Positions 1-9,409 of a DNA stretch of 64,000 nt are shown here, piece by piece (the stretch's first letter is position 1; each line of letters opens with the position of its first letter). The notes under the pieces were generated by a model that was given only the letters and a program-made list of their open reading frames with translations, had not been told where the DNA came from and did no database searches. This stretch comes from Chromobotia macracanthus. Its lineage: Eukaryota; Chordata; Actinopteri; Cypriniformes; Botiidae. Location of the stretch: positions 7,501,501 through 7,565,500 of the forward strand of contig JAZGTH010000007.1 of NCBI GenBank assembly GCA_036877525.1. Direction: 5' to 3'. A program made the translations under genes and the position numbers.

Positions 1-2907
1 AGCATCAAAAGGGAACCACCAGTATATCTAGTTTGTACATTACACTTGATTTGATGAATGTCAGAGAATTCTTAAATGGAAAAAGAATTCATCATGCACA
101 GGGTGCAGTTACTAAATAAAACTAAAGATAATAAAATCGCTGTCTCATGAATGAGCTGTGCATTATCATCATCAACTTTGCATTATCATCATCAATGTTA
201 AAATGATGCGATTGTACCGTTTAGTTTGTAATAAGACAGTAAAGGATAGTTTCAATCTAGAAGTAATTGTGTAAAACTGTCTTTGTTGTGTCTTAGACCT
301 CAGGGGAGTTGTAAACAAGTCATATATATCCAAAACAGGCTCATTTGACAGTTTAATGGAACTCTTCATTAATTTCCTCCTGAAGCACATCATAGTGAGC
401 TGAATCAGAAAAGAAGACCAATGGAACTTTATTAGACATTATTAAGGCAGGGAGCCACTCCTGAGACCCTCGTCTTCAAATAATGTATTAAGTTTGAAAC
501 TTAATTTTGTATGCACAATTGAACGGGGTCCCATGAGGGGGAATAAATTTAAGATTCACAAAAGGGATATGGAATGGGAATGGTTTTTAATATAACCCAA
601 GTTAAAATACAATACGATTAAAAGAATGAAGCAGATCTTCCATTACTTCTTTGAAGGAATGGAGCTGTGAATTTAAGATCCTCTTAATGTGATTTGCTCC
701 AAATTTCCCCCAGAACAGACTCTGGCTGTGATGGACTGACAGCTCTAGTAGCTTATATAATGAAATCTTAAACATTACCACAATGTTAAAGTACCACAAA
801 AAAATAGAATGGTCTGATGAACATTGTTTTGAATCTGTAAAAGGTGTGTTGCATGGCACAGAACCATGATCCTAAGCTCTGTTAGGTGAAAAGATCTTTG
901 GAATATTGTTAAGGAGGCCTGCAGCACTCTGTATTGACTACAGGAACATCTGACGGTGAGTCTTAATTAAGCCAACACACCGGTGTGCTTTAAGAGTTGC
1001 CTCATGGCTCTTGTTAATTAACTCCAGAAATGCATCATTGCTCAGCCCCTTAAACCCACATAAAAACCTCCAAAAGTTTCGCTTAAGTCACCCTTTAACT
1101 GCAGTCGGTAAAAAATTACAAATCGGCTTAGGATTTATGAAGTGATTTTCAATTATATTTATTTTTCAAACGAATCAAAAGATAAATTGGGTCAATTAAT
1201 AAAATTTGCGTAACGACTCCTTTTAAACTGTCCGATTAATAATGTTTTAAAACAGAGAAATACAATGAGCAATGCTGTATTAACAAACCATAAATTACTG
1301 CAGTTGCTGTTATTCTCCCCCATTCATTCAAGCCATTCTGAAATAAATGTCTTTTTTCCTTAGTTTTGTTCTAGATTAATGAGCTAACTGAGTCTAATCT
1401 TGATTATGGTACAAAGAACTACCGTAATTCTATCCCTGATTTCAATCAGGAAAACTTATTTCAGCTCTTCCATCTCCTGCAGCAAGTGCCTGGTCCATGA
1501 ACCCAACCGCTCTAGAGTCACATGGTGATTCTAGAAGCACCAGACCATCAGTTTTTGATGTTACAGGCGTCCTCCAATAAGTAATAGAGGCAGGAGGCAG
1601 AACTCATCAATCAAAAGGCGGGTCACCATTCATAGCCGTTGCAGGACGGGCACTATATAACTGCAGCTGCTAAACAGCACTAATTTCCCAGAATGAAATA
1701 TGCCGTGGCCACAGCGGTTATTTGCAGGATTTGTATCGGAGGCAATATTTCAAGGTCATGCTTTAACTTCTGCCCATTAAAGCCTGTTTGAAACATTGAA
1801 AGGGCAGTTTATGTCTCATTAGAATCTCACTGAGGTCTCCATGCTGGCACTCCACGATGGGCCATGTAGGGAGTGATGGGGGTGATAAAAGAGGAGAGGG
1901 AGGGAAAGAAACACAGGAAGAGGAGAGAATGAGTTAAATAAGTGTGAATTAATGGACTGTATGCGGTGCTGACCACTGATTTGATAATAAACTCAAAGTG
2001 TGTCTTAGGGACATCATCATATTGAGAAGCATTTACTGTGTACATGCTGGTACTTCTGATGGACTTTGTAAAAGCTGCAGTTATTAAGTGTCAGCTGTAA
2101 TAGAATAGAATAGAGTAGAATAGAACAGAATAATAAAATTAGTAAAGATAAAATAAACATTTTAAGGCTTATTTTGATACATTCTTTTTATAAATAATAA
2201 CTTTTATAATGTCACACAGGATTAAGAATACCATACAGTTTTCCACAGACATGATGACTGTATTGACGGCTACAATAACAATTCCTTTCATGTCTTTATG
2301 GTCCAACAGTGTAATTATTGCAGACAATATAAGCAGCCACGAGTCACGCAAGATTTCCCAACACAGTTTTATCAACCTGTCCTCACATGCACCTGTTTGT
2401 TTCTTAAAACTTGTCAGCAGTTGTCTTCTGACAAGTTAAATACAAACTAGGTTAAATACAAACTTGGATGCCTGTCGGCCTGGCATGTTTTGCAATGCAG
2501 GAAACAATAAATGCAATCTAATTTTTAAAATTCCTTGCACTTCCACACCCAATTTTTAGCTGCTTGACATGCATCCAGTCTGCTGTTGTTTTCTGTTATG
2601 AGATTGTGCTCATTACTCTCCTTCAATCTGCGCTGCAGTGGGGAAACTTAACCAAACTAGTGGCAGGTGTTGTTCTTATTGGAAATGACTGTCTAATTTT
2701 TCACGTAATTCCTACTAATGCGTCTGTGATTTGGGGTAAAGGTGTGAGATCAAACTGAGCCTCCTTCCGAGTTTACCTTTGTACACAGAGTACAAATGAG
2801 GCTTGGAAGAGCTAGGCATGAATGCTTGGCTTCATTTGAACAAATCATGTCTTGTCAAGAGCAAACTTTGACATTCTGTGCGGCAGAGAAAATATTTGGA
2901 AAAACTA

Positions 2908-2924
2908 CAGCGCCACCTGCTGGC
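2908..2924 (-). promoter_or_regulatory. CTCF-like motif, minus orientation
   Basis: On the minus strand the sequence reads gccagcaggtggcgctg, which fits the CTCF core consensus (CCASYAGRKGGCRS) without a mismatch. Occupancy is unknown. Confidence 0.5.
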
Positions 2925-3772
2925 TACCATCGTCATATCAAGTCTGCCAAACTACTGCCATGCAAACATATGGACAAGTTACACTCCACTCATTTCAGAG
3001 CAACTGTGCCCATTCATCCATACCCCAGAGCTGCAGAGTTTCAGACCCCCGCCGGAAAAATGACCCCTGCACTACTGTGAAGACTCCCCCATCACTGTCA
3101 ACATTTAGCTGCAATATGAAACTTTAGAAAGCAGCCAAACTAAAAATACAAAGTAAAAAAATAAAACTTTTCTTTGTCATGGCACATTAAAAGTGTCCTA
3201 AAATGTAAGTTGAAAGGTACAGTATAAAACAGTTCCTGCAGCACAAGCAGGATTTCCAGATGGCTTTTCTTTATAGCAGTGAACATTTTAGTCTATTTGA
3301 CTTTAATATTTTTAGACTAATGTATTAAACCACACAATCATTTACTCTTTATTTTGGCACTATATTACGTACCTGTTAGTTGCATTTGCAAAATGCATAA
3401 GACGCGTAAATATCAATCCAGGCTACCTTTGATTATGTACATATATGCACTGTATATTTGTACATCAAATATCATCATGCACTGAAATTACATTTCACAA
3501 TTTTCAGTTGGATGGGTATAAAAGATGTTTTTAAAATGCTGTTGCATGTATATATGTGTAATTAATCATCTGAGACACATATTTTTGCAAACTCCCTAAA
3601 TTAGTCAGAAGGTTTAATCTGAGGTTTTGTTGGATAAGTACTTTTTGAGGACACTGACAGGGATTGTAAGACATTTGCACGGCAAAATATATATTATAGG
3701 TCTAAAGGTTTTTCCAAAACAGCAAGAAAACGTTGTTATAAATAAAAGCAACTGTTTAAGTTACACACAGTT

Positions 3773-3789
3773 GCCAGTAGAGGGAGACA
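3773..3789 (+). promoter_or_regulatory. CTCF-like motif, plus orientation
   Basis: The plus strand reads tgccagtagagggagac. It matches the CTCF core in the CCAGTAGAGGG part and departs from it at the GGC step. It is weaker than the motif at 2908. Confidence 0.35.
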
Positions 3790-3886
3790 TGATACATTAT
3801 ATTTGACTGTGTACCAAAGGACTAACAAAATCATGCCAAACACATGCCACAAAAAAAAGACGCAAAAGGAAGGTAATAGGAAACAA

Positions 3887-3953
3887 TTTATTTACAATTT
3901 AAGCTCCATCTGTAGTTCTGTTGCGTGGTCATAATGCAGGGTGATTTTGCTAA
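3887..3953 (-). other. Candidate terminal exon of an unidentified transcript
   Basis: On the minus strand an acceptor (tttcttacag) is followed by about 60 nt and an AATAAA at 3887-3892, then T/GT-rich sequence typical of a cleavage site. Two frames are open to near the hexamer. One reads SKITLHYDHATELQMELKL then stop (TAA, 3892-3894) and looks protein-like, but it needs a phase-1 junction. The other continues in phase 0 from the exon-like block at 4094-4156. I do not recognise either peptide. It could be the end of a small gene, a lncRNA, or an alternative hnmt 3' end. Confidence 0.35.
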
Positions 3954-4093
3954 CTGTAAGAAATCAGGAAATATAAGCAGATCATCTGCTTACATACAGC
4001 CAGATAAATGCTCTGCAAAAACACCAGTGAGTAAAAACAGAAGAGATCATTACTATTGCTGCTGTGAGTAATGATTTAAAGATGCACACTCAC

Positions 4094-4156
4094 TTGAGAT
4101 CCAGTCATGCCAGTGGCCTCGTTGAATGTTTGCGCACACTCAAGAAGTGAGAAGAT
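4094..4156 (-). other. Candidate internal exon of the same unidentified transcript
   Basis: A 63-nt block on the minus strand sits between a good acceptor (aattatccccag) and a consensus donor (CAA|GTGAGT). Only one frame is open, reading IFSLLECAQTFNEATGMTGS-Q, 21 codons in phase 0. It lies about 140 nt upstream of the candidate terminal exon. I found no clear further exon between here and hnmt. Confidence 0.35.
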
Positions 4157-5684
4157 CTGGGGATAATTAAAAAAAGACTGAAATCCCAATAAAAGGTGGA
4201 CATAAAAAAGCTAACATAAAAAATACACTTAAAAAACAAGTACACTAATCTAACATCAAACATGAATATATGCTAGACTAGCAAGGACATGCAGTAACGT
4301 ATTGGTGGCAGAAGTGCAGTGCTTTTTTCTGGCTAAGAGCTGACTTTGAGATATGATGATGTCCTAAAATGGACACCAAGATACATCAGAGCAGAACAGA
4401 TTATCAGCTTCTCACCCTTCCTTGCACTTATCATTTCTACAATGTTTCTTTTTCAGGTTAATTGAGCATGTGCTTCTCGTCTCGCCTCATCCACCACACA
4501 CACAGACACTAAACTAAGTTTACAGCCCCGGAGCAGTGTGAACACACTGGGGGCATTTTTGTCAAACTTGCCCATTGTTACAGCAATTTCTCACTTGTAG
4601 TGGGAGTAACTTTGAATGAAGGTAGACAGAGTGCACTATCACTGACCTAACTACTTATGCAGGGTAAACATGCAGCTGCCCTGCTGGTACTTCATTATGC
4701 TGCCTCAGTTACAACACATGGACATGAACCCGGTGTGCTAGTGAGAAATGTCTGAATCTTCATTGTGAATGAAAAAGCTTGCACATAATGAGCAAACCTC
4801 AAAGGTCACAAAGTGCAAAATCGTTCCTAACGTAAGAAAAGACAAAATGTTTTTGAATGACATCACCATCCGTGTCTTAACTGATGACTTCATGTTCGCA
4901 AAGATGTTCCACAGTCATGTCTACATGAAAAACTTTGGATTAATATATAAACTCCCTTGATACCACACACAATGTATATACAATACAATGAACACAACAC
5001 ACAATAACAGTAAGTACTGTAACTGTATGATTAGTATATTGCTCATATAAGACACAAGCTTACATTTAAATTGTGTTTTCACCAGTTTATTTGATTTCAT
5101 CGTTACGTGGACAGAAATAGAGAAATGTTGACAGGCACATTATTTGACAGTGATACTGTTTGCAAAAATAAATACAATTATAACTTAACAAGTCTATTAC
5201 AGGCAACAACCCTTAACTGTGTAGATTTATCCAACATTTGTCCTGTCTGGTTAAGTATTAAATTACTATTCAAACCCAAAAATGGTATAAGGCCACAATT
5301 AGTTACCAAACAACACATTTTGTTTCGTCATATTGAATGCCATGGCAAAATCATACACTTTGACCTCTGCAGTTAATAAGTCATTACACAGCTGAACTTT
5401 GCTACTGAGGCACGCTTTTATGTTTCACTAGGTATTTACATAGTTACTCATACTGGAGGTTTTGCAACAGGGTTGCAAAACCTGGATCACAGGTTACGAA
5501 GGGAGTTTTGCAACAGGGTTGCAAAACTCCCTTCGTAACCTGTGATCAACATATTATGATATATTACTCTGTGTGTAAACTATGATGTTTGATTAAAGTT
5601 TATAAAGTATATTGTGTTTTATATTAGTGCTGTGTGTGTTTAACTGATCGCCAATAACAATTTTATACTGGTACACCTTTAGTC
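4157..5684. other. Interval between candidate exon and hnmt 3' end
   Basis: AT-rich sequence without a recognised gene. The only marked structure is the palindrome near 5460-5547. Confidence 0.55.
5460..5547. repeat. Perfect palindrome with 30-bp arms, preceded by a related small hairpin
   Basis: The arms at 5485-5514 and 5518-5547 are exact reverse complements around a 3-nt spacer (agg). The central ttttgcaacagggttgcaaa motif also occurs as a separate hairpin at 5460-5480, giving a direct repeat of the hairpin core. This looks like a fold-back element or recent inverted duplication. Confidence 0.85.
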
Positions 5685-5690
5685 TTTATT
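5685..5690 (-). terminator. hnmt: Probable hnmt poly(A) signal
   Basis: AATAAA on the minus strand (TTTATT on plus), about 250 nt beyond the hnmt stop. It is the first canonical hexamer I see downstream of the gene. No transcript data are available. Confidence 0.4.
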
Positions 5691-5934
5691 TTGTTCTCTT
5701 ATTAAGTTACAACATTCCTTAAAATGGTATGTGTATTTCAATAAAAGGGTGTTTTGACAGTAGTTTAAGCCTTGTTAATAAAACCATTTAAAAATATGTT
5801 ACGACAAACCACACCACCATGTGTCTGTTAAAAACGGTACAGAAATTCAAAATACACATTCTGCACCTCCATGAGACTGAATGCTAAACACAACAGTCCT
5901 TTGGAGGTGGGAGTTTGGAGGTTTAGTCATGGAG

Positions 5935-6290
5935 CTATGGATCAACCACTACGACTTCCAGGTTGTTGTTGAATATGATCCTGCCGTCCACCTCTTTACT
6001 GCAGTCAGGATGTTTCAGGAGATCCAGCACTCCTTTCCTGAGGTCTTCAGGAGCACTCTTACTGAAATCCATCACCTCGGTTAGGAAATCCAACAGCAGT
6101 TCTCCAACCTCATCTCCCTCTTTGAAGCACTCTGTGATGTCCATCTGGGACAAAAGCTCATAGTTATGGTACGGGATGCCCTCAGTCTCTAAGAAGGTCT
6201 TTATATCTCCTGTAGTGATACACTGGCTGATCTCAGTGTTACAGAGTTGGTCTCTGAAGGTCCTCCATAATTTTCCCCACCCGCTCTCCC
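5935..6290 (-). CDS. hnmt: hnmt terminal coding exon (stop codon)
   Basis: It encodes the C-terminal 118 residues from GESGWGKLW (Trp179, Trp183) through LLLDFLTE (Phe243) to IIFNNNLEVVVVDP, with Asn283 retained. The stop is TAG at 5935-5937. The acceptor is CACAG|GGGAG. The 3' UTR probably runs to an AATAAA on this strand at 5685-5690, about 250 nt on. Confidence 0.96.
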
Positions 6291-7933
6291 CTGTGAAGTC
6301 ACAGGACTTTGTTAAGGTCACCTTTGACAGTATAGAACACCTACAGTAGGAGGTTGGCGAGATCTAATCAGGAAAAGTTAACAAACAGCAAATGTAATCT
6401 AAAACAGAAGAGGATTCTGTATGTGATTACCTATGCAATTATTTAATAAATCCTTACAATAGAGATCTCATTGACACACTGTAAAAGGTACATACAGTAG
6501 AGCAGTCTGTCTCAATCGCACTTCAAGGGGCCCCTCTAGCACATCACATTGTGTATGTGTCCCTTATCTTAGTGCTCTATGACCTGAACTGGGTTTGTCA
6601 GATTAGTGATTAGATGAGTTTTACCTGACACCAGAATAATCAAAAGTTTCCCATCTTTATCTAACAGACTCCGGAAAAACGAGACTGTGGCCTCTGGATC
6701 TTTGACATAGTATAGCATCTGTTAAACACATGACATTATATTAATAAACTACAAACTCAATAAATCACGTTTAACTGACTGGAAAGTTTGAGACCATATT
6801 GAAAACATGGGATTCAAAATTTAATTTAAACCTGGAAGTCAAGTTTCAGGAATAAAACATGCTCGTTATGGTGCAAAATAATAATAATAATGGAAAATTG
6901 AGATTTATAATGACAAATGAAAAGATTAATATTAAGATTGTAATGAGTCACTAATTTTGGTAGTGAATTTGTGACATGTTAAGTCAGATTTTCTTGCTTC
7001 CATTGAAGCACATGAGAGGATTTTTGAGAGGACAAATCATTCTGGGATAACATGGATCAACAGATTTTGCACAAACCTTGTGGAGTGCATACCAGCTCAA
7101 ATGCCTGCTGTCATTACCGTAACCAAGGAACATAGCAGATACTAAAAGAAATACAGAAATTTTCAATTTTCTAATCATAACCTGTATTAAGTGAATGAAG
7201 TCCATCTTTTTTCCAAGTTTTTTCTCTTGCCAGTTTTTTTCAAATTCAGAAGCCGTCATCTTATTCCATGTAAAGGTAATGTAATCAAGATTTGGCGTTG
7301 TTGACACCAAAACTAAACAAAAAACGCAAAAGAACAGAAAAACAGCATGGGTATCATATATGGTATTTACTGTAGCACAGTAATTTAAAAAATCAGAAAA
7401 ACGATCAGTACCTTTATACTTGTGTAGCATGTCAATGCTTGGTTCCACCACTTCATTGTCGACTTTCACATGTGGATGTTTCAGGTGTAGCTGTGCAAGC
7501 ATCTCTAGATCAATCTCACCTGGAAATTGAATAAAATTTGAAAATGTTTGATTATAGACTGTAAGGCATTTAAATCTAATATATAAATTGATGACAAACA
7601 AAATGTTGATAATTCATTTGTTGATAACAAAAGTATACCTGCTCCACTCCCAACACCCATTACATTAAAAATGGGCCTCCCCCCACCAATCCTGAAGGAA
7701 CATTATATTATAATATTATATTATATGAACATGTGACATATTTTGTTATATACAATTTTAACATGCCACAAGGATAAAACATAACATTCAAATCACCTTG
7801 CCAGTATGTCTGGTAGAGTATTATGAATGAAGTCCTGCATACATTGGTGCTCTGAAGAGCGCTCCAGAAAAAGCTCGAAAGATTTGCGGTATCTTGAATA
7901 ATCTTCCACTAGTGATCTGAATGGAGCTGCCAT
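5935..7933 (-). CDS. hnmt: Histamine N-methyltransferase, complete coding region (6 coding exons)
   Basis: HNMT transfers a methyl group from S-adenosylmethionine to the imidazole nitrogen of histamine in the cytosol, inactivating it. Coding exons in transcript order: 7797-7933, 7639-7691, 7412-7519, 7182-7312, 6625-6718 and 5935-6290. All introns are GT-AG and the phases agree. The 879 nt give 292 residues plus stop, the length of human HNMT. Comparing with human positions from memory: Glu28, Gln143 and Asn283 (histamine site), Gly60 and Glu89 (SAM site), Tyr15, Tyr147, Trp179, Trp183 and Phe243 are all present, and residue 105 is Thr, the common human allele. Differences are Gln94 to Met, Ser120 to Ala and Cys196 to Ser. 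The start is the ATG at 7931-7933 in a strong context (GAAACCATGG). I see no break; this looks functional. Confidence 0.96.
6625..6718 (-). CDS. hnmt: hnmt coding exon 5
   Basis: It encodes MLYYVKDPEATVSFFRSLL and the strand KLLIILVSG. It includes Tyr147. Phase 0 in, phase 1 out; donor TCAG|GTAAAA. It contains no long ORF and was located by homology. Confidence 0.94.
7182..7312 (-). CDS. hnmt: hnmt coding exon 4
   Basis: It encodes VLVSTTPNL through KKMDFIHLIQ. The last codon is Gln143, a histamine contact, and falls exactly at the exon end (CAG|GTTATG, phase 0). Thr105 is retained; Ala replaces the human Ser120. Confidence 0.94.
7412..7519 (-). CDS. hnmt: hnmt coding exon 3
   Basis: It encodes EIDLEMLAQLHLKHPHVKVD and the NEVVEPS motif with SAM-contact Glu89. 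Phase 1 in and phase 1 out. The donor is AAAG|GTACTG. The human protein has Gln at position 94, where this one has Met. Confidence 0.94.
7639..7691 (-). CDS. hnmt: hnmt coding exon 2
   Basis: This 53-nt exon (phase 2 in, phase 1 out) encodes the strand and glycine-rich loop of the Rossmann-like SAM-binding core, ending GVGSGAG, which joins to EIDL in the next exon. The acceptor is CCTTCAG and the donor GCAG|GTATAC. It is too short for ORF calling and was found by homology and phase. Confidence 0.93.
7797..7933 (-). CDS. hnmt: hnmt coding exon 1 (start codon)
   Basis: It encodes residues 1-45 and two bases of codon 46, beginning MAAPFRSLVEDYSRY and containing the SSEHQCMQDF block with the histamine-binding Glu28. 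The donor is AAG|GTGATT. The same exon carries a short 5' UTR up to a probable acceptor (TTTCAG) at 7946-7951, so the full exon is about 7797-7945. Confidence 0.95.
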
Positions 7934-8577
7934 GGTTTCCGCTGGCTGAAACATACAAGTCCCTCTCAGAAAGATCAACTGAAATGAGTTAACATCTGAC
8001 CAATCAGTTTCAGCACAAACGCCACTAATACATGTTACTAACATGCTCTATGTTCCTATTACCCAGTCTTTGACCTGATGACCTTTGAGGAGATTTTACA
8101 GGTAGGGTTAGGACAGGGAGTTAAATCATTAACCCATGAGAGGCCATGTTACAGTGATTTGACCACGGGTAAAAGGGGATCTTAGGAGTGCTTTTTGTGT
8201 CAAAGCATTAGAGATGCAAATGCTATTTTTGTTGTGCAACATTTTCAATGAAAAACAACCTCGTTTTATAGTTTTATGCACATCAGATGCCTGTACACCT
8301 CCACTACCAAATGGGGATTTTTTCCAAAACACCTGACATTAACCTTCAATGCATTGTTCTGGACAGTTAGAAATATTAACTACGGAAGCTAATTACTAAA
8401 CAAACTCTAATTAAAAAAAAAATCTATTTTCTGTGTCGCACATTTTTTTCAGACATTTGTTTATTAACATATATATAACATATATAACATGATCTGGACC
8501 CTTTATAAAGCTTTCTTAAACAAACTCATTCCATTTTCTTCATTTTTACACAAACTGTAATTTGCCAAGCTCGTCCA

Positions 8578-8580
8578 TTC

Positions 8581-8624
<44 letters not shown>

Positions 8625-8659
8625 TATATATACATACATACACACATATGCATATATAT

Positions 8660-8700
<41 letters not shown>

Positions 8701-8722
8701 CACACATATATATACATATATT
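8578..8722. repeat. Compound TA / TACA microsatellite
   Basis: Runs of TA interrupted by TACATACA and ACACATA units lie in the first intron of hnmt. The tyrosine/isoleucine-rich open frames on the minus strand are artefacts of this repeat. Confidence 0.9.
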
Positions 8723-8924
8723 CTCATTTGACACGATTACAGGACTCATATAAACAGGTGCTTCATTTATGAATAAAGACTCAGGGGTGACATACAGTGA
8801 TCTCAGCAGACTACAGTAACTTATCTTGCACTGAATGCAGAAATGTTTCATTCCTCATGTTTCAGCACAAGCGTGACACGTTCATTATTCATTATCTGAA
8901 GCATATGCTCATCACCAGGCGAGG

Positions 8925-9120
8925 TGACGGTCACCGGATCATTCCGCACTGACGCCCGCGTCGCTGGGCTGACGACACCGCCGTTAATCAGAAGAGCGAC
9001 AGCTTACCTTCACTCTCATCCGTGACGCGATGACGTGTGACGCGGGAACACAGCGCGCTCGGACTGCCCGTTGGCCCCGCCCCTTCTCGCGGACCCCGCC
9101 ACTCTCTTAAAGCAACACCG
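8925..9120 (-). promoter_or_regulatory. hnmt: CpG-rich hnmt promoter
   Basis: In AT-rich surroundings this stretch is rich in CpG dinucleotides. It contains a GC box (ggccccgcccctt, about 9073-9085), TGACG/CRE-like elements around 9019-9042 and no TATA box, as in a housekeeping-type promoter. It surrounds the donor of the proposed non-coding first exon. Confidence 0.65.
9008..9105 (-). other. hnmt: hnmt non-coding first exon (5' UTR); 5' end approximate
   Basis: A strong donor (GTGAAG|GTAAGC) ends at 9008 inside the CpG-rich block, and a matching acceptor lies just upstream of the hnmt ATG near 7946. This fits the usual HNMT layout with an untranslated first exon. The transcription start cannot be read from sequence; the upper limit is a guess. 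Confidence 0.6.
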
Positions 9121-9292
9121 CTGCACAAGACGAAGAACATGAAAGACGTGAACCGTTCATGTGCCCACAAGAAAGTAAAAGTAAAGTTTGTAAAGTAAAG
9201 GTCTGTCGTGTCCTGTCGCTCCTAATACATGCCACAGATATCAAGATGCAACACAAATATCTCCAAGACGTCGCGTCGCGTCAAGCTCATTT

Positions 9293-9309
9293 CCGCCCTC
9301 TGGTGCTCA
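9293..9309 (-). promoter_or_regulatory. CTCF-like motif upstream of the hnmt promoter
   Basis: The minus strand reads tgagcaccagagggcgg, close to the CTCF consensus (CACCAGRGGGCGC) with one clear mismatch. It lies about 200 bp upstream of the CpG-rich promoter. Confidence 0.4.
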
Positions 9310-9356
9310 TCAGTGTCATTTCACATCACAGTCACTGGTATGAAATTACAGCACAC

Positions 9357-9408
9357 CTTGCATGTAAAACTTGCATGTAAAACTTGCATGTAAAACTTGC
9401 ATTTAAAA
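9357..9408. repeat. Tandem 13-mer repeat, four copies
   Basis: The unit cttgcatgtaaaa occurs four times in a row, the last with a single change to an octamer-like core. Confidence 0.85.
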
Positions 9409-9409
9409 C

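Larger units (their letters stand above)
1..3880. other. Non-coding flank, no gene recognised
   Basis: I see no convincing exon or conserved frame on either strand. It contains a short TAGAA-type pentamer run (2099-2135), a TATA-like site (near 1652) and two CTCF-like motifs described separately. Open frames here are short and lack family features. Confidence 0.6.

Noticed and set aside
8503..8851. Three overlapping Tyr/Ile/Cys-rich frames
   Set aside because: Translations of the TA/TACA microsatellite, not proteins.
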